Source of the DNA: Bacillota bacterium
Lineage (GTDB): Bacteria; Bacillota; Sulfobacillia; JABLXB01
DNA length: 64,000 bases
Direction: 5' to 3'
Assembly (NCBI GenBank): GCA_013178305.1
Contig: JABLXB010000002.1
Span: 186,001 to 250,000, forward strand
The notes below the pieces were generated by a model, which searched no databases, was not told the DNA's origin, and saw only the letters and a program-made list of their open reading frames with translations. This document shows positions 54,296-63,464 of this stretch, piece by piece (positions within the stretch are counted from its first letter, which is position 1; each line of letters begins with the position of its first letter). Position numbers and translations under genes: made by a program.

Positions 54296-55750
54296 TTATT
54301 CCTTCTCGATGCCCGCGATGACTTTAGCCAGCTTCTTCTTTGCGTCGATGTTGGCTTGCCTGTTGATCATGATCCTCTGTGCCTGCGGCGAGCCGGCGCC
54401 GTGCATGGATTCGGTCCTGTAGCCGACGGCGGCCGCGCCGAGCGTGAGGTTCTCGACCAGGCGGAGCATCCTCATCCTGTGCTCGGTCGGGATTCCCTTG
54501 ACGCCGCAGAGGTACTTGTCGATGAAGGGCCCGATCTCGGGGTTCTTGTAGTCCTGCTCGGACGGCATCGTCACCATGATACCGCCCGCGATGTCCTCGG
54601 CCAGCCTGGCGATCTCGTACGGAAACCTGGTGACGTTCTGCTTGCAGACGTTCGCGAGCAGGAGGTCGATCAGGTAGGTGCCCGACGACATCTTCTTGCC
54701 CTCGCAGGAGCATGCAATGCCACAGGCGTACAGGGTCTCGTTCAGGTGCACCATTTCGATGAGCTTCTCCCTGATGTGGGAGACCTTCGCGCAGCCGTTG
54801 TAGTCGGCCATCGTGGCCGCAGCACCGATCAGGATGTCGCCCACGCCGACCTTGCAGCCGCCGTAGCTCTGCCTGTGGTAGCCCGCGAACCTTTCGACGA
54901 GAGCGCCGGAGAACTCGTACTCCCCGCACATGAATACCCTGTCCCACGGGACGAAGACGTTCTCGAATATGACCAGGGCTTCATGCCCGCCGTACTTCGC
55001 GTTTCCGACGTCGATGTCGCCGCCCTCAATCTTGCGGGTGTCGGATGCCTGGCGGCCATAGATGTAGATAATCCCCTTCGTGTCGGTCGGCACGGCGAAG
55101 CACACCGCATAGTCCTTGTCCTCCTCGCCCATCGTGACGGTGGGCATCACGAGCACCTCGTGGGAGTTGAGGATGCCGGTCTGGTGACACTTCGCACCCT
55201 TGACGACGATGCCGTCGGATCTTTTCTCCACGATGTGGAGGTACAGGTCGGGGTCTTCAAGCTGGAACGGCCTGAGCGACCTGTCACCCTTGGGGTCAGT
55301 CATGGCCCCGTCAACCGTGAGGTCCTTCTCCTGGACGTACTCGAGGTAGTCCCTGAACTTCTTGTTGAAGTTAGTTCCGAGCGCCTGGTCCATTTCGAAT
55401 GTCACGGTATCGACGGCATTGAACGCGTCCATGCCCACGCAGCGCTGGAAGCACGAGGCGGTCTTCTGCCCCATGATCCTCTGCATCTTAACCTTGCTAA
55501 TGAGGTCGTTAGTGTTCTGGTGGAGATGGGTGAAGCGGTTGACAACCTTGCCGTTGATGCTGGATTTAACCGTGAACAGCTCCTGGTACTGAGGGTCCTG
55601 CGCCATCTCGTACGTCTTCGCGACGGAATTCAGCGAGGGCCTTACCATGGGGTGGTCGACCACGTTGTCGACCTTCTGCCCGAGGATGTAGATGTCTCTC
55701 TTCAGTCTCCTCAGGCTGTCGATGTATTGCTCTCTGGTCATCAATGCCAT
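54296..55750 (-). CDS. 4-Hydroxybutyryl-CoA dehydratase/vinylacetyl-CoA isomerase
   Basis: Product of 484 residues from the ATG at 55750 (AAGGGGG nine bases upstream). It dehydrates 4-hydroxybutyryl-CoA to crotonyl-CoA by a radical mechanism with FAD and a [4Fe-4S] cluster. The cluster cysteines appear as SCFQRCVGMD, and a histidine plus cysteine in MVHLNETLYACGIACSCEG supply the remaining ligands. The family also contains 4-hydroxyphenylacetate 3-monooxygenases, but those lack the CxxxC pair. It is the first gene after a sigma-54 promoter, followed by the CoA-transferase and permease genes. Confidence 0.92.
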   Translation of the reverse strand: MALMTREQYIDSLRRLKRDIYILGQKVDNVVDHPMVRPSLNSVAKTYEMAQDPQYQELFTVKSSINGKVVNRFTHLHQNTNDLISKVKMQRIMGQKTASCFQRCVGMDAFNAVDTVTFEMDQALGTNFNKKFRDYLEYVQEKDLTVDGAMTDPKGDRSLRPFQLEDPDLYLHIVEKRSDGIVVKGAKCHQTGILNSHEVLVMPTVTMGEEDKDYAVCFAVPTDTKGIIYIYGRQASDTRKIEGGDIDVGNAKYGGHEALVIFENVFVPWDRVFMCGEYEFSGALVERFAGYHRQSYGGCKVGVGDILIGAAATMADYNGCAKVSHIREKLIEMVHLNETLYACGIACSCEGKKMSSGTYLIDLLLANVCKQNVTRFPYEIARLAEDIAGGIMVTMPSEQDYKNPEIGPFIDKYLCGVKGIPTEHRMRMLRLVENLTLGAAAVGYRTESMHGAGSPQAQRIMINRQANIDAKKKLAKVIAGIEKE

Positions 55751-55781
55751 GAAGGCAATCCCCCTTTCGGTCCGGGTGAGT

Positions 55782-55797
55782 AGCAAGGTTCATGCCG
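55782..55797 (-). promoter_or_regulatory. Sigma-54 (-24/-12) promoter of the 4-hydroxybutyrate operon
   Basis: CGGCATGAACCTTGCT matches 14 of 16 positions of the sigma-54 consensus, with GG (55796-55795) and GC (55784-55783) separated by exactly 10 bases. Transcription would start near 55772, leaving a 22-base leader with the ribosome site before the dehydratase ATG. Confidence 0.75.
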
Positions 55798-55892
55798 TGG
55801 GAACCACAGCCGGGGATCGCGCCGCCAGCCCTGCTGGCAGGCGGTTCGCCGGGGGAAGGCCTGGCAACTCGAGGCGACACGCAAAACGGCGC

Positions 55893-55908
55893 TGTGCAAA
55901 CTGGCACA
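55893..55908. promoter_or_regulatory. Enhancer site 1 (TGTGC-N6-GCACA)
   Basis: TGTGCAAACTGGCACA inside a 10-bp stem GGCGCTGTGC/GCACAGCGCC. It lies about 110 bases upstream of the sigma-54 promoter, the normal range for a bacterial enhancer-binding protein. Confidence 0.7.
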
Positions 55909-55971
55909 GCGCCGCGCGCGCTTCGTCCCAAGATCATCATCGATTTACCCTTGTAGCGGCACGGACTCCGG

Positions 55972-55987
55972 TGTGCCGAATTGCACA
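55972..55987. promoter_or_regulatory. Enhancer site 2 (TGTGC-N6-GCACA)
   Basis: TGTGCCGAATTGCACA, the same half-sites and spacing as site 1, 79 bases further upstream (centre to centre) and at the 3' end of the activator gene. Confidence 0.7.
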
Positions 55988-55994
55988 CACCGGA

Positions 55995-57863
55995 TCAGAT
56001 ATGCACAATCCTGCCCTCACCCGGCACATTCAGCTTGTGCCTGGCAGCCTTTCTTATGAATGTCGTTCGGTGCATCCCCAGGGCTTCGGCCGCCTTGGTC
56101 GGGTTGCCCCACGTGGTGAGGGCGTGAAGGAGGAGACTCTTCTCCGCTTCCCTCATCGTAGCGCGGTAAGAGACCGGAGCAGCGTTTCCCGTGGGTCCGG
56201 ACGTGGCCGAGATGATCGCGGCGGGGAGCGACTCCGGTTCGATGACGTCCCCTTCAGTGAGTACTACCGCTTGCTCCACCACGTTCTCCAGCTCGCGGAC
56301 GTTCCCCGGCCAGTGGTACTGGATCAGCCTGTCCATCGCCCTCGGCGAGATGCGCTTGTCCAGGCCGTACTTGGAATTCAGTCTCGCGAGAAGATTGAGT
56401 ACCAGCGGCGGGATGTCGTCGCGCCGCTCGCGGAGCGGCGGGATCCTTACCATTACCACGTTCAGCCTGTAGTACAGGTCCTCGCGGAATCTTCCCTCGT
56501 CGACCATCTTCTTCAGGTCCCTGTTCGTAGCGGCGATTATCCTGGTGTCAACCTGGATCTCCTTGGAGCCCCCCACTTTCATGATCTCGCGCTCCTGCAG
56601 GAGCCTGAGCAGCTTCACCTGGAGGTTGGTGGAGAGCTCCCCCACCTCGTCGAGGAACAGGGTCCCGCCAGCAGCCATCTCGACGAGCCCGATCTTGCCT
56701 TCCCTGCGGGCGCCCGTGAACGCGCCCCCCTCGTAACCGAACAGCTCGGACTCGAGCAAGGATTCGGGTATCGCCCCGCAGTTGATCTTCATGAACGGGC
56801 CGTCACGCCGCCTCGACCTGAGGTGTATGGTCTTCGCCAGCACCTCCTTGCCGACCCCGGATTCACCGAGTATCAGCACTGTGGAGTCAACCCTCGCCAC
56901 TCGAGCCGCCAGATCCAGCGCCTTCCGCATCTCGGCGCTCTGGGCGACCACGTGACCGACGTCCAATTGCTGCGACCGGAGTTCCTGGAGCTCCGAGTAG
57001 TATCGTTCGCTCAGTCTCATGGTCTCCTCCAGCTGGGTCTTGAGGTTCTCCAGCTCCGTGAGGTCGCGGACGTTGGTGACGACGCCGACGATGTTCCCCC
57101 ACTCGTCGTATATGGGGTTACCGGTGACGATTACGCTCTTGCCCGTAGGCCTTATCTCCTGCATGATCGTCACCGACTTTTTCTCCCTGAGGACGATCAG
57201 CGTCACAGACTGGTCGAAGAAGCCCGCGTCGACCAGGTCCTTCATGTGACGGCCCAGGACTTGCCGGCGCTTGAGACCGGTTATCCGCTCGTAACCGGAG
57301 TTCACCCTGGTGGTTACGCCCTTGCCGTCGGTAACGTAAATCCCGTCGAAGCTCGACTCGATGATGGCGTCGAGCTCCTTGGATATCATCTTGTACGATT
57401 GCAGCTCCTTGCTGATAGATTCCAGTTCGGAGACGTCCTGAAATATGCCGACCGCGCCGACGACGCGGCCGTCCGATGCGAATATGGGAGTCCTGTTAGT
57501 GATGCACAGCCTGTCGTTGACGAATAATTTGCCACCCACCTGCGACTGGCCGGTTTTCAGCACCTCGGGGAGGCCCGTGGTGGGAATGATCTCGGTGATG
57601 TGCTTACCCAGGACCTCCGCCGCAGGTTTCCCCACCAGCCTCTCAGCGGCTGAGTTGAATATGGTGATCAGGCCACGGTCGTCGATGGCGACGATACCGT
57701 TGTGCGCCGACTCGAGTATCGCCTGGAACTGGGCGCGGCGTGCCGCCTCGGTGGGGATCTCGCCGTGTGGGGTCGCGGGTGGATTCCCGATAAAATCCTC
57801 ACCGGGTTGGCGCATCCCCGAAGGATTCAGCGCCATCGTCGTGTTCGGCTGATGCTTGTTCAT
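55995..57863 (-). CDS. Sigma-54-dependent activator with two PAS domains
   Basis: Product of 622 residues. N-terminal PAS domains occupy about 30-150 and 155-270. The AAA+ domain follows with Walker A GESGVGKEVLAKTIH, the sigma-54 contact GAFTGA, and Walker B GGTLFLDEVGEL. A Fis-type helix-turn-helix (PTKAAEALGMHRTTFIRKA) closes the protein. It remodels sigma-54 RNA polymerase on signal perceived by the PAS domains. Its gene sits directly upstream of the 4-hydroxybutyrate operon, next to two inverted-repeat sites and a -24/-12 promoter, so control of that operon is very likely. It is in the same direction as its target, and an own promoter was not identified. Confidence 0.95.
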   Translation of the reverse strand: MNKHQPNTTMALNPSGMRQPGEDFIGNPPATPHGEIPTEAARRAQFQAILESAHNGIVAIDDRGLITIFNSAAERLVGKPAAEVLGKHITEIIPTTGLPEVLKTGQSQVGGKLFVNDRLCITNRTPIFASDGRVVGAVGIFQDVSELESISKELQSYKMISKELDAIIESSFDGIYVTDGKGVTTRVNSGYERITGLKRRQVLGRHMKDLVDAGFFDQSVTLIVLREKKSVTIMQEIRPTGKSVIVTGNPIYDEWGNIVGVVTNVRDLTELENLKTQLEETMRLSERYYSELQELRSQQLDVGHVVAQSAEMRKALDLAARVARVDSTVLILGESGVGKEVLAKTIHLRSRRRDGPFMKINCGAIPESLLESELFGYEGGAFTGARREGKIGLVEMAAGGTLFLDEVGELSTNLQVKLLRLLQEREIMKVGGSKEIQVDTRIIAATNRDLKKMVDEGRFREDLYYRLNVVMVRIPPLRERRDDIPPLVLNLLARLNSKYGLDKRISPRAMDRLIQYHWPGNVRELENVVEQAVVLTEGDVIEPESLPAAIISATSGPTGNAAPVSYRATMREAEKSLLLHALTTWGNPTKAAEALGMHRTTFIRKAARHKLNVPGEGRIVHI

Positions 57864-57950
57864 TCGCGAGCTCTCACCTACCTGGCTTCGCCTATTGCTT
57901 CCGTATGTCCGTGTCGAACAGTCCAGAGCGTTCCGGGTCGGGCAACGGCG

Positions 57951-58937
57951 CTAGTAACGCCCCTGCTCAAACGCCTCCCGGATCTGCCGGCGATCGAACC
58001 CCGCACCGAGGGCCGCCATGAGCTTCATTCGCGCCTTCTGGCCGTTGAGATTGTCGCCGAAGATGACCCCCATCTCCCTCAGGCGTCTGCCCCCGCCATC
58101 ATAACCGTAGGTGTCGAGGACGCGCCCCCGGGGACACCTCGATACGAGGACGACTGGTATGTTTCGTGAGATGGCGTAGCGTATCCCTTCCGCCATGGGA
58201 GGCGTCACGTTGCCGCACCCCGTGCCCTCCACCACGATCCCGTGTGTCCCGCAATCGACCGAGTACCTGATCAGCCTGTCGTCGACGCCTATAGCCGCCT
58301 TAAACAGGTCAACCCTGGCGTCCAATCGCGCGGTGGGGATGTGTACCCGCGGCGGAGCGTCCCTGTAATACAGGACGCGGCCCTTTTCAACGATGCCGAG
58401 CGGGCCGAAGTCGGGGCTGCGGAATGCGTCGACGCATTCGGTGTGGGTCTTGGTGACTTCCGCCGCGGCGTGGACCCCCTCATTCATCACCACTAGCACT
58501 CCCCTGCCTGTGGACGACTGGGACGCGGCTACGACCGCGGCCGCCATGAGGTTCCCGGGACCGTCCCACGACAGCTCCGAAGCGTTGCGCATCGCCCCGC
58601 AGAATACCACGGGTTTCGCGGGGTCGAGTACCAGGTCAACGATGAAGGCGGTCTCTTCCAGCGTGTCGGTCCCGTGAGCGACGACAACGCCCGTGACGCC
58701 AGAATCCGCCAGGGCCGAGCCAATATCGCGGGAGAGCCTGAGGCAGTCATCGGGGGTCATGTGCGGCCCAGGCAGCCGGGCGAAGTCGCGGATTTCCACC
58801 TGGGCAATGCTACGTATCCCGGGCGCGCTGGCGACGATCTGCTCCCCGGACAGCGCGGGGATCACCCCGCCGGTAACGGGGTCGACCACCATCGAGATGG
58901 TCCCCCCCGTGAAGAACAATACGAGCCTCGCGGTCAC
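57951..58937 (-). CDS. L-asparaginase (type I/AnsA-like)
   Basis: Product of 328 residues from a GTG at 58937 (AGGAGGG six bases upstream). It hydrolyses asparagine to aspartate and ammonia. Motifs: LFFTGGTISM with the catalytic threonine, VVAHGTDTLEETA with the second threonine/aspartate, and VVEGTGCGNV. No signal peptide, so it is probably cytoplasmic. It follows the histidine kinase gene with an in-frame neighbour start, three bases from its stop. Confidence 0.9.
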   Translation of the reverse strand: MTARLVLFFTGGTISMVVDPVTGGVIPALSGEQIVASAPGIRSIAQVEIRDFARLPGPHMTPDDCLRLSRDIGSALADSGVTGVVVAHGTDTLEETAFIVDLVLDPAKPVVFCGAMRNASELSWDGPGNLMAAAVVAASQSSTGRGVLVVMNEGVHAAAEVTKTHTECVDAFRSPDFGPLGIVEKGRVLYYRDAPPRVHIPTARLDARVDLFKAAIGVDDRLIRYSVDCGTHGIVVEGTGCGNVTPPMAEGIRYAISRNIPVVLVSRCPRGRVLDTYGYDGGGRRLREMGVIFGDNLNGQKARMKLMAALGAGFDRRQIREAFEQGRY

Positions 58938-58939
58938 GT

Positions 58940-60343
58940 TTAGCCCTCCTTTTCGGGCGCCACGGGAAGTGTAAAACAGAACCTGGTCAGCCCGGTGGAG
59001 GCGTCGACCCATATCCGGCCGCCCATCGCCTCCACGAGCGCCCTGGCGACGGCGAGCCCCAGACCCGTGCCGCCGCTTTGCCGGTTCCTGGACTTGTCAC
59101 TCCGGTAGAACCTCTCGAACAGGTGGGGAATTTCCTCCCCCGAGATGGGCTCTCCGTTGTTGGATACGCACACCTGGACGAACCCGGCGTCCGCCGGCTC
59201 CGCCTCGATTCGCACCTCCCCGCCCTCCAGGGCATAGCGCAACGCGTTGCTGAGCAAGTTCATCATCACCTGCATGAGGCGGTCCCCGTCCGCCAGGGCA
59301 GCCGGGACTCCCGCCGGGACGGCGACGCTGACCTCGATTGAGCGCGAGAGCGCCTGCGGCCCGACCGCCTGCGCCGCGCGCTCCAGCGCGGCCGCCAGTT
59401 CGATTTCTTCAGTCACCAGTGGCAACTTGCCGGCCTCACTCAGGCTGAGGTCCTGGAGATCAGCCACCAGCCTCGACATCCTCAGAACCTCGTCGTGGAG
59501 GGACGCGACCGCGTCGGGCGTCGGCTCGACGAGGCCTGCCTGCATCGCCTCGAGGTTCGACCTCAATATGGCCAGCGGGGTGCGGATCTCGTGGGCCATG
59601 TCGGCAACCATGTTGCGCCTGACGGCCTCGGCCTTCTCAAGGGCCCCGGCCATCTCGTTGAACGCCGACGCCAGCTGTCCGAGCTCGTCCTGTTCCCCGG
59701 TGGGCAGCCTCACCGAGAGGTCCCTCGCGGCGAGCCTGCGCGACGCCTCCGCGAGCGAGGCGACCCTTCGCATCAGGTCCCTGCTGTATGAGGCGCCAAG
59801 CACGAATGAGAGCAGGATGCCGGCCGCCGCTGCCAGCAACGCGGCGGCAAGCACCGACCTCCTGAACGTGTTCTCCAGGGACGCGACCACCCTGCCGGAG
59901 GGGTCCGGCGCCCCTGGAACTATCGCCACGGCTCCCACGTTGCGCCCTCCTGCGGTCACCGGCACGGAGTCCAGACCCCGCAACTGGATCCTGTCCCCCA
60001 CCTGCATCCCGTATGAGTCGGCCACAACGATACCGGTTTCATCCATGAGCAGGATGCGGTCGATCATCCCGCCGGGGACATTTGTTGCCCACCGTCTCTG
60101 GCCGTACATGCCCATCCCGGGGCCGCGAAACACGAGCAACGCCTGCACGCCTTCCCACGAGCCGGCCCGCTCGTAGTACAGAGAGAACAGCGCGGCGAGC
60201 TCCCTGGCGCGGGCGCGGCGCTGGTTCGATGCGTAGTCGGAGAAATACACGGAAGTAGCGAACAGGGAAAAGCCGGCGGTCACCGCCGTCGCCACCAGCG
60301 CCACAACGAGTAGTGAAACGAGGATCCGCGACCGGAATTTCAC
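58940..60343 (-). CDS. Sensor histidine kinase (PhoR/BaeS-like)
   Basis: Product of 467 residues. A membrane helix at the N-terminus, an external sensor of about 120 residues, a second helix (LAAALLAAAAGILLSFVLG) and HAMP precede the HisKA box (MAHEIRTPLAILRS, phospho-histidine) and HATPase domain (NLLSNALRYAL, GGTGLGLAVARALVE). It overlaps the response-regulator gene by GTGA. The signal is unknown; no obvious target gene lies next to it. Confidence 0.93.
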   Translation of the reverse strand: MKFRSRILVSLLVVALVATAVTAGFSLFATSVYFSDYASNQRRARARELAALFSLYYERAGSWEGVQALLVFRGPGMGMYGQRRWATNVPGGMIDRILLMDETGIVVADSYGMQVGDRIQLRGLDSVPVTAGGRNVGAVAIVPGAPDPSGRVVASLENTFRRSVLAAALLAAAAGILLSFVLGASYSRDLMRRVASLAEASRRLAARDLSVRLPTGEQDELGQLASAFNEMAGALEKAEAVRRNMVADMAHEIRTPLAILRSNLEAMQAGLVEPTPDAVASLHDEVLRMSRLVADLQDLSLSEAGKLPLVTEEIELAAALERAAQAVGPQALSRSIEVSVAVPAGVPAALADGDRLMQVMMNLLSNALRYALEGGEVRIEAEPADAGFVQVCVSNNGEPISGEEIPHLFERFYRSDKSRNRQSGGTGLGLAVARALVEAMGGRIWVDASTGLTRFCFTLPVAPEKEG

Positions 60344-61062
60344 CCGTTATCCCCTCCGGTCTTGCCCGCCTGAAACGCCTGAGGGACCATCTTGTACCCT
60401 ATCCCGTAGACCGTGAGTATGTGAGCCGGGTTTGACGGGTCAAGCTCGACCTTCTTCCTCAAGTTGAGGATGTGCGTGTCGACCGTGCGCTCGTATCCTT
60501 CAAAAGCGTCCCCAAACACCGCGTCGAGTATCTGAAGTCGCGTGAGCACTCTTCCCGGATTGCGCATGAGTAGCGAGAGTATCTTGAACTCGGCCGGGGT
60601 CAGCGCTACCTCCTGCCCACGCACCTTTACCGTGTGCGACGGCACGTCGAGCTCGATGTCCCCGGCCTCAAGACGCTCTATGACGCGGGCCTGCTCGGAC
60701 TGGTATCTTCGCAGTACAGCTCTAACGCGCGTGGCGAGTTCGCGAAGGCTGAACGGTTTGGTTATGTAGTCGTCGGCGCCGATCTCGAGGCCGACGAGCT
60801 TGTCGGCCTCCTCGGACCGCGCGGTAAGCATGATGATGGGGACGTTGCTGGTCCGCCGGATCTCCCTGCAGACGTCTAGCCCGTTCATGCCGGGGAGCAT
60901 GAGGTCCAGCACGACGAGTGATGGGTTGCCGTTCCTGACCGCGGCCAGGCCGGAGGGGCCGTCGGACGCGACCTCGACGGTGAAACCCTCCGACTCGAGG
61001 TACCGTGCGATAACGGAACTCAGTTTGCGCTCGTCCTCAACCACGAGTATCTTGGGCAACAA
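60340..61062 (-). CDS. Response regulator, OmpR/PhoB family
   Basis: Product of 240 residues from a TTG at 61062. Receiver domain residues: the acidic pair at EDE near position 10, the phospho-aspartate in VVLDLMLPGMNG near 53 and the lysine in ITKPFSLREL. The winged-helix DNA-binding domain (about 135-230) contains RVLTRLQILDAVFG and RTVDTHILNLRKK. It partners the adjacent kinase. Confidence 0.95.
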   Translation of the reverse strand: MLPKILVVEDERKLSSVIARYLESEGFTVEVASDGPSGLAAVRNGNPSLVVLDLMLPGMNGLDVCREIRRTSNVPIIMLTARSEEADKLVGLEIGADDYITKPFSLRELATRVRAVLRRYQSEQARVIERLEAGDIELDVPSHTVKVRGQEVALTPAEFKILSLLMRNPGRVLTRLQILDAVFGDAFEGYERTVDTHILNLRKKVELDPSNPAHILTVYGIGYKMVPQAFQAGKTGGDNG

Positions 61063-61202
61063 TGCCGCCTCCCCAGTGCGCTAACGCCGCACCCCAACCA
61101 ACCAGTACTTCCTCACAGTGCACTCCTCCTTCTTCATTGTTGCGTCTCACGCGGTTTGCGACAAAATCTCAGACCCATGCGACAGACCCATGGGCGCATA
61201 CC

Positions 61203-61250
61203 TATGCACAGCGAGTGCATAAGCATGCGCCCCTTGTGTATAGCGCATGC
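61203..61250. other. Cluster of inverted repeats between the prophage end and the response regulator
   Basis: TATGCAC-AGCGA-GTGCATA (61203-61221) is followed by GCATGCGC-N12-GCGCATGC (61223-61250), and GACCCATG occurs twice just before. They may form the terminator of the phage lysis operon (its last stop is at 61252) or lie at the phage-host junction. The rest of the 189-base gap holds no ORF. Confidence 0.5.
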
Positions 61251-61251
61251 A

Positions 61252-61719
61252 TTAAGGTGACGAGCCCACGGCGTCGGCGGCCTCGGTGGAACGCTTCGTC
61301 TCACCCGTCATATCGCCCCCATATAGCGTCCGACGGGGCGGCGTGGTGGCCACGAAGGGATTCGCAGGTGCCGTGTGCTGCTCTACCTGTTCCTCCCCTG
61401 CAGGCGGAGCGGAGGCGTAGCCGAATTTGCCCGCGATGTCCTTCATGAACTTCAGGGTCAGCGCTGTCACAGCGGCCCAAAAGACGGCCAACAGGGGTGC
61501 ATAGAACATGCCCCCCAATCCGAGGACCGCTACCAGGTAGCAATCCTGGTAGTGCGTTGCCAAAGCTTGCGGCAGCTTAGTCCACGAGAACTCGCCCTGG
61601 AATAGGGCTCGTCCGATCCCGAGGAGCCAGTCGATGGTGGCCAAGGCCACCAGCAGCAGTATGCCATTGACCACCCATGGATTGTACACGAGCTGCAGCG
61701 GAATATAGTCGGTCGGCAC
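61252..61719 (-). CDS. Phage holin-like membrane protein
   Basis: Product of 155 residues with three to four hydrophobic segments in the first 100 residues (VNGILLLVALATIDWLLG, YLVAVLGLGGMFYAPLLAVF) and a hydrophilic, proline/threonine-rich tail. The topology and its place 14 bases after an endolysin gene are typical of a phage holin, which makes membrane holes at lysis. Sequence similarity was judged only by pattern. Confidence 0.7.
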   Translation of the reverse strand: MPTDYIPLQLVYNPWVVNGILLLVALATIDWLLGIGRALFQGEFSWTKLPQALATHYQDCYLVAVLGLGGMFYAPLLAVFWAAVTALTLKFMKDIAGKFGYASAPPAGEEQVEQHTAPANPFVATTPPRRTLYGGDMTGETKRSTEAADAVGSSP

Positions 61720-61733
61720 GATCTCAACCTCCC

Positions 61734-62756
61734 TTAGTTGATTATCTCTCTAACACGCGTCAGCTTCTCCTCCGCCTCCAACGCCCTAGCCCTCCATGCC
61801 GCAGCGTCGCAGACGAGAATCTCCTCGATGATGCTTCCCCAGGTCTTCGGTCCCACGATGCCATCCACGACCAGGCCGTGCTCCCGTTGGTAGTCCCTGA
61901 CGGCGCCGTCGAGCGCGTCGTCGAAAACATCCCTCTGCAGGCGGAGTGCAGCTGCCAGGAGCGGCACAGCGCCGCCGACCATCCCCTTCTTGAGCGTCGG
62001 AAGACCTGGAGCGGGCGTGATTCCTTGCGCCGGCATCGTCAGCGCCTCCCAGTATTCCGCCCGCATATGCTGCCAGGACCACAGACTGTGCCCTGGCAAT
62101 CCGCGGCCAGCGACCAGTGAGCGGAACAGCGCGATCTCCGCGGCGCCGGCAAGGTCGTATGCCTGCCCTGCGGGGGCGATTGGCCTCTTCAGCCCCAGGT
62201 CGGCGTGCGACCGGAGCGACTTCTCAAGGCACGCGGCTGGGTCCGTCCCGATCGTCGCCCAGTATACCTGCGGGATTGCCACGTCGCAGAGGGCATCGTA
62301 CACGGCGTATGGCAGCCGGCGGTGCAGGATTGGGTAGGCGAACGACGAGTACCCAACGCACGCCTGCGGTGCCTTGTTCCTGATTGCCTCCAGGAATCTC
62401 CTGGCCAGGTCGACGTTCCCCTGCGCGCGCTCGATCTCCGCTTCGACGTCGGCTATGTACCAGTCCGCGCCGTTCGCCAGGGCATCCAGGGCCAGCGCAG
62501 CTTCTCTATCGGGATACGAGTGATAGAGATATCCCCAGGCGCCCACCACGAGGCCGGCCGCCTTAAACACCGGGAGAGCGCGGAGGAACGGTTCTCTGAA
62601 CTGCTGGGGACCGCCGCCCTCGTGGAACTTCACCAGCAGGCCACGGATGCCGTGCTCCCGTGCTTTTTCGGCTATGGCACGGGCGTCGCCACCCTCGCAC
62701 TTCTCCAGTTCCCAGATCCAGACATGCCCGCCCTCATAAGGCTTCATGGAGTTCAC
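61734..62756 (-). CDS. Phage endolysin: TIM-barrel glycosidase-like plus peptidoglycan-binding domain
   Basis: Product of 340 residues from a GTG at 62756 (GTGA overlap with the upstream gene) or 337 from the ATG at 62747. The N-terminal 215 residues look like a glycoside-hydrolase barrel (RGLLVKFHEGG, ADWYIADVEAEIE, VAIPQVYWATIG), with acidic residues at strand ends. Residues about 240-315 match the PG_binding_1 fold (LKKGMVGGAVPLLAAAL ... DGIVGPKTWGSI). It cleaves host peptidoglycan at the end of the lytic cycle. Confidence 0.8.
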   Translation of the reverse strand: MNSMKPYEGGHVWIWELEKCEGGDARAIAEKAREHGIRGLLVKFHEGGGPQQFREPFLRALPVFKAAGLVVGAWGYLYHSYPDREAALALDALANGADWYIADVEAEIERAQGNVDLARRFLEAIRNKAPQACVGYSSFAYPILHRRLPYAVYDALCDVAIPQVYWATIGTDPAACLEKSLRSHADLGLKRPIAPAGQAYDLAGAAEIALFRSLVAGRGLPGHSLWSWQHMRAEYWEALTMPAQGITPAPGLPTLKKGMVGGAVPLLAAALRLQRDVFDDALDGAVRDYQREHGLVVDGIVGPKTWGSIIEEILVCDAAAWRARALEAEEKLTRVREIIN

Positions 62757-62944
62757 TCCTGTCTCCGTTGCAGCCCCTGCGGCGGGTCTGGGACGCGGAA
62801 CTGCGGGTTCTTCCGCCGCGCCTCGGCCTCCAGGGCCTCCAGGCGGGCGAGCAGGTCCTGGCGCTCCAGTTCCTCCTGCGTCGGCTCGCGGTTGATCTTC
62901 ACGGCCACCCTGCCAGCGGCTTTCATAATCACCTGCTTTTTCAT
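62753..62944 (-). CDS. Small phage protein (63 aa)
   Basis: A 63-residue, charged product (residues 20-45 predicted helical: TQEELERQDLLARLEALEAE) with no recognisable family. It overlaps both neighbours by four bases (upstream ATGA, downstream GTGA), so it belongs to the tight phage late operon. Confidence 0.7.
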   Translation of the reverse strand: MKKQVIMKAAGRVAVKINREPTQEELERQDLLARLEALEAEARRKNPQFRVPDPPQGLQRRQE

Positions 62945-63453
62945 TCAGCCCTCACCTCCACACCCGCACGCCCGTGTCTGGCAGATATCGCCTCGATGCC
63001 ATACACCCCGGCTTCCGCACTCGAAAACTCAAGGGTCGCCATGCGATTGACCGTTGTCGTCACAGCAGCCTGCTCTCCGTTGACCTCGAAGATAACCTCG
63101 CCGTCCTCTGCCCCATCCGGCAGCATGACGGTCACTGTTGCGGTATCCACGCCATCTGCAACGATCTGTGCCTTGTCAGTGACCACGGCCAGCCGCTCGT
63201 AAATGATGACGCCGGATGGTTGCCCCGCCTCGTCGAAGGTCAAGTCATACGAGCCGCTGGCGAGAATCGCGGCGACAGTCTCAGCACTCTCGTTGTCGTT
63301 GAGCCGGTATTCCCCATAGTCCTGGGCGGTTCCGCCGAGCTTGCGGATAGCGTTCTGGACCTCGGCCTCGAACGCAGGGCCGTCGGGCAAATTGGAATTC
63401 GTGCCCGAATTGGAGGCAATCGCTCCATCGGTCCTGCGATAAACGACAAGCAT
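62941..63453 (-). CDS. Phage structural/late protein, hypothetical
   Basis: Product of 170 residues from the ATG at 63453 (AGGAGGG six bases upstream). The C-terminal half is beta-rich with an Ig-like character (TATVTVMLPDGAEDGEVIFEV). Ig-like domains are common on phage tails and baseplates. No enzymatic motif. The next gene upstream is 11 bases away. Confidence 0.6.
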   Translation of the reverse strand: MLVVYRRTDGAIASNSGTNSNLPDGPAFEAEVQNAIRKLGGTAQDYGEYRLNDNESAETVAAILASGSYDLTFDEAGQPSGVIIYERLAVVTDKAQIVADGVDTATVTVMLPDGAEDGEVIFEVNGEQAAVTTTVNRMATLEFSSAEAGVYGIEAISARHGRAGVEVRAE

Positions 63454-63464
63454 CGGTATCCCTC

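Noticed and set aside
55692-57527. 611-codon plus-strand frame across the sigma-54 activator
   Set aside because: Antisense shadow; the minus-strand gene has all AAA+ motifs, and the frame crosses the promoter region.
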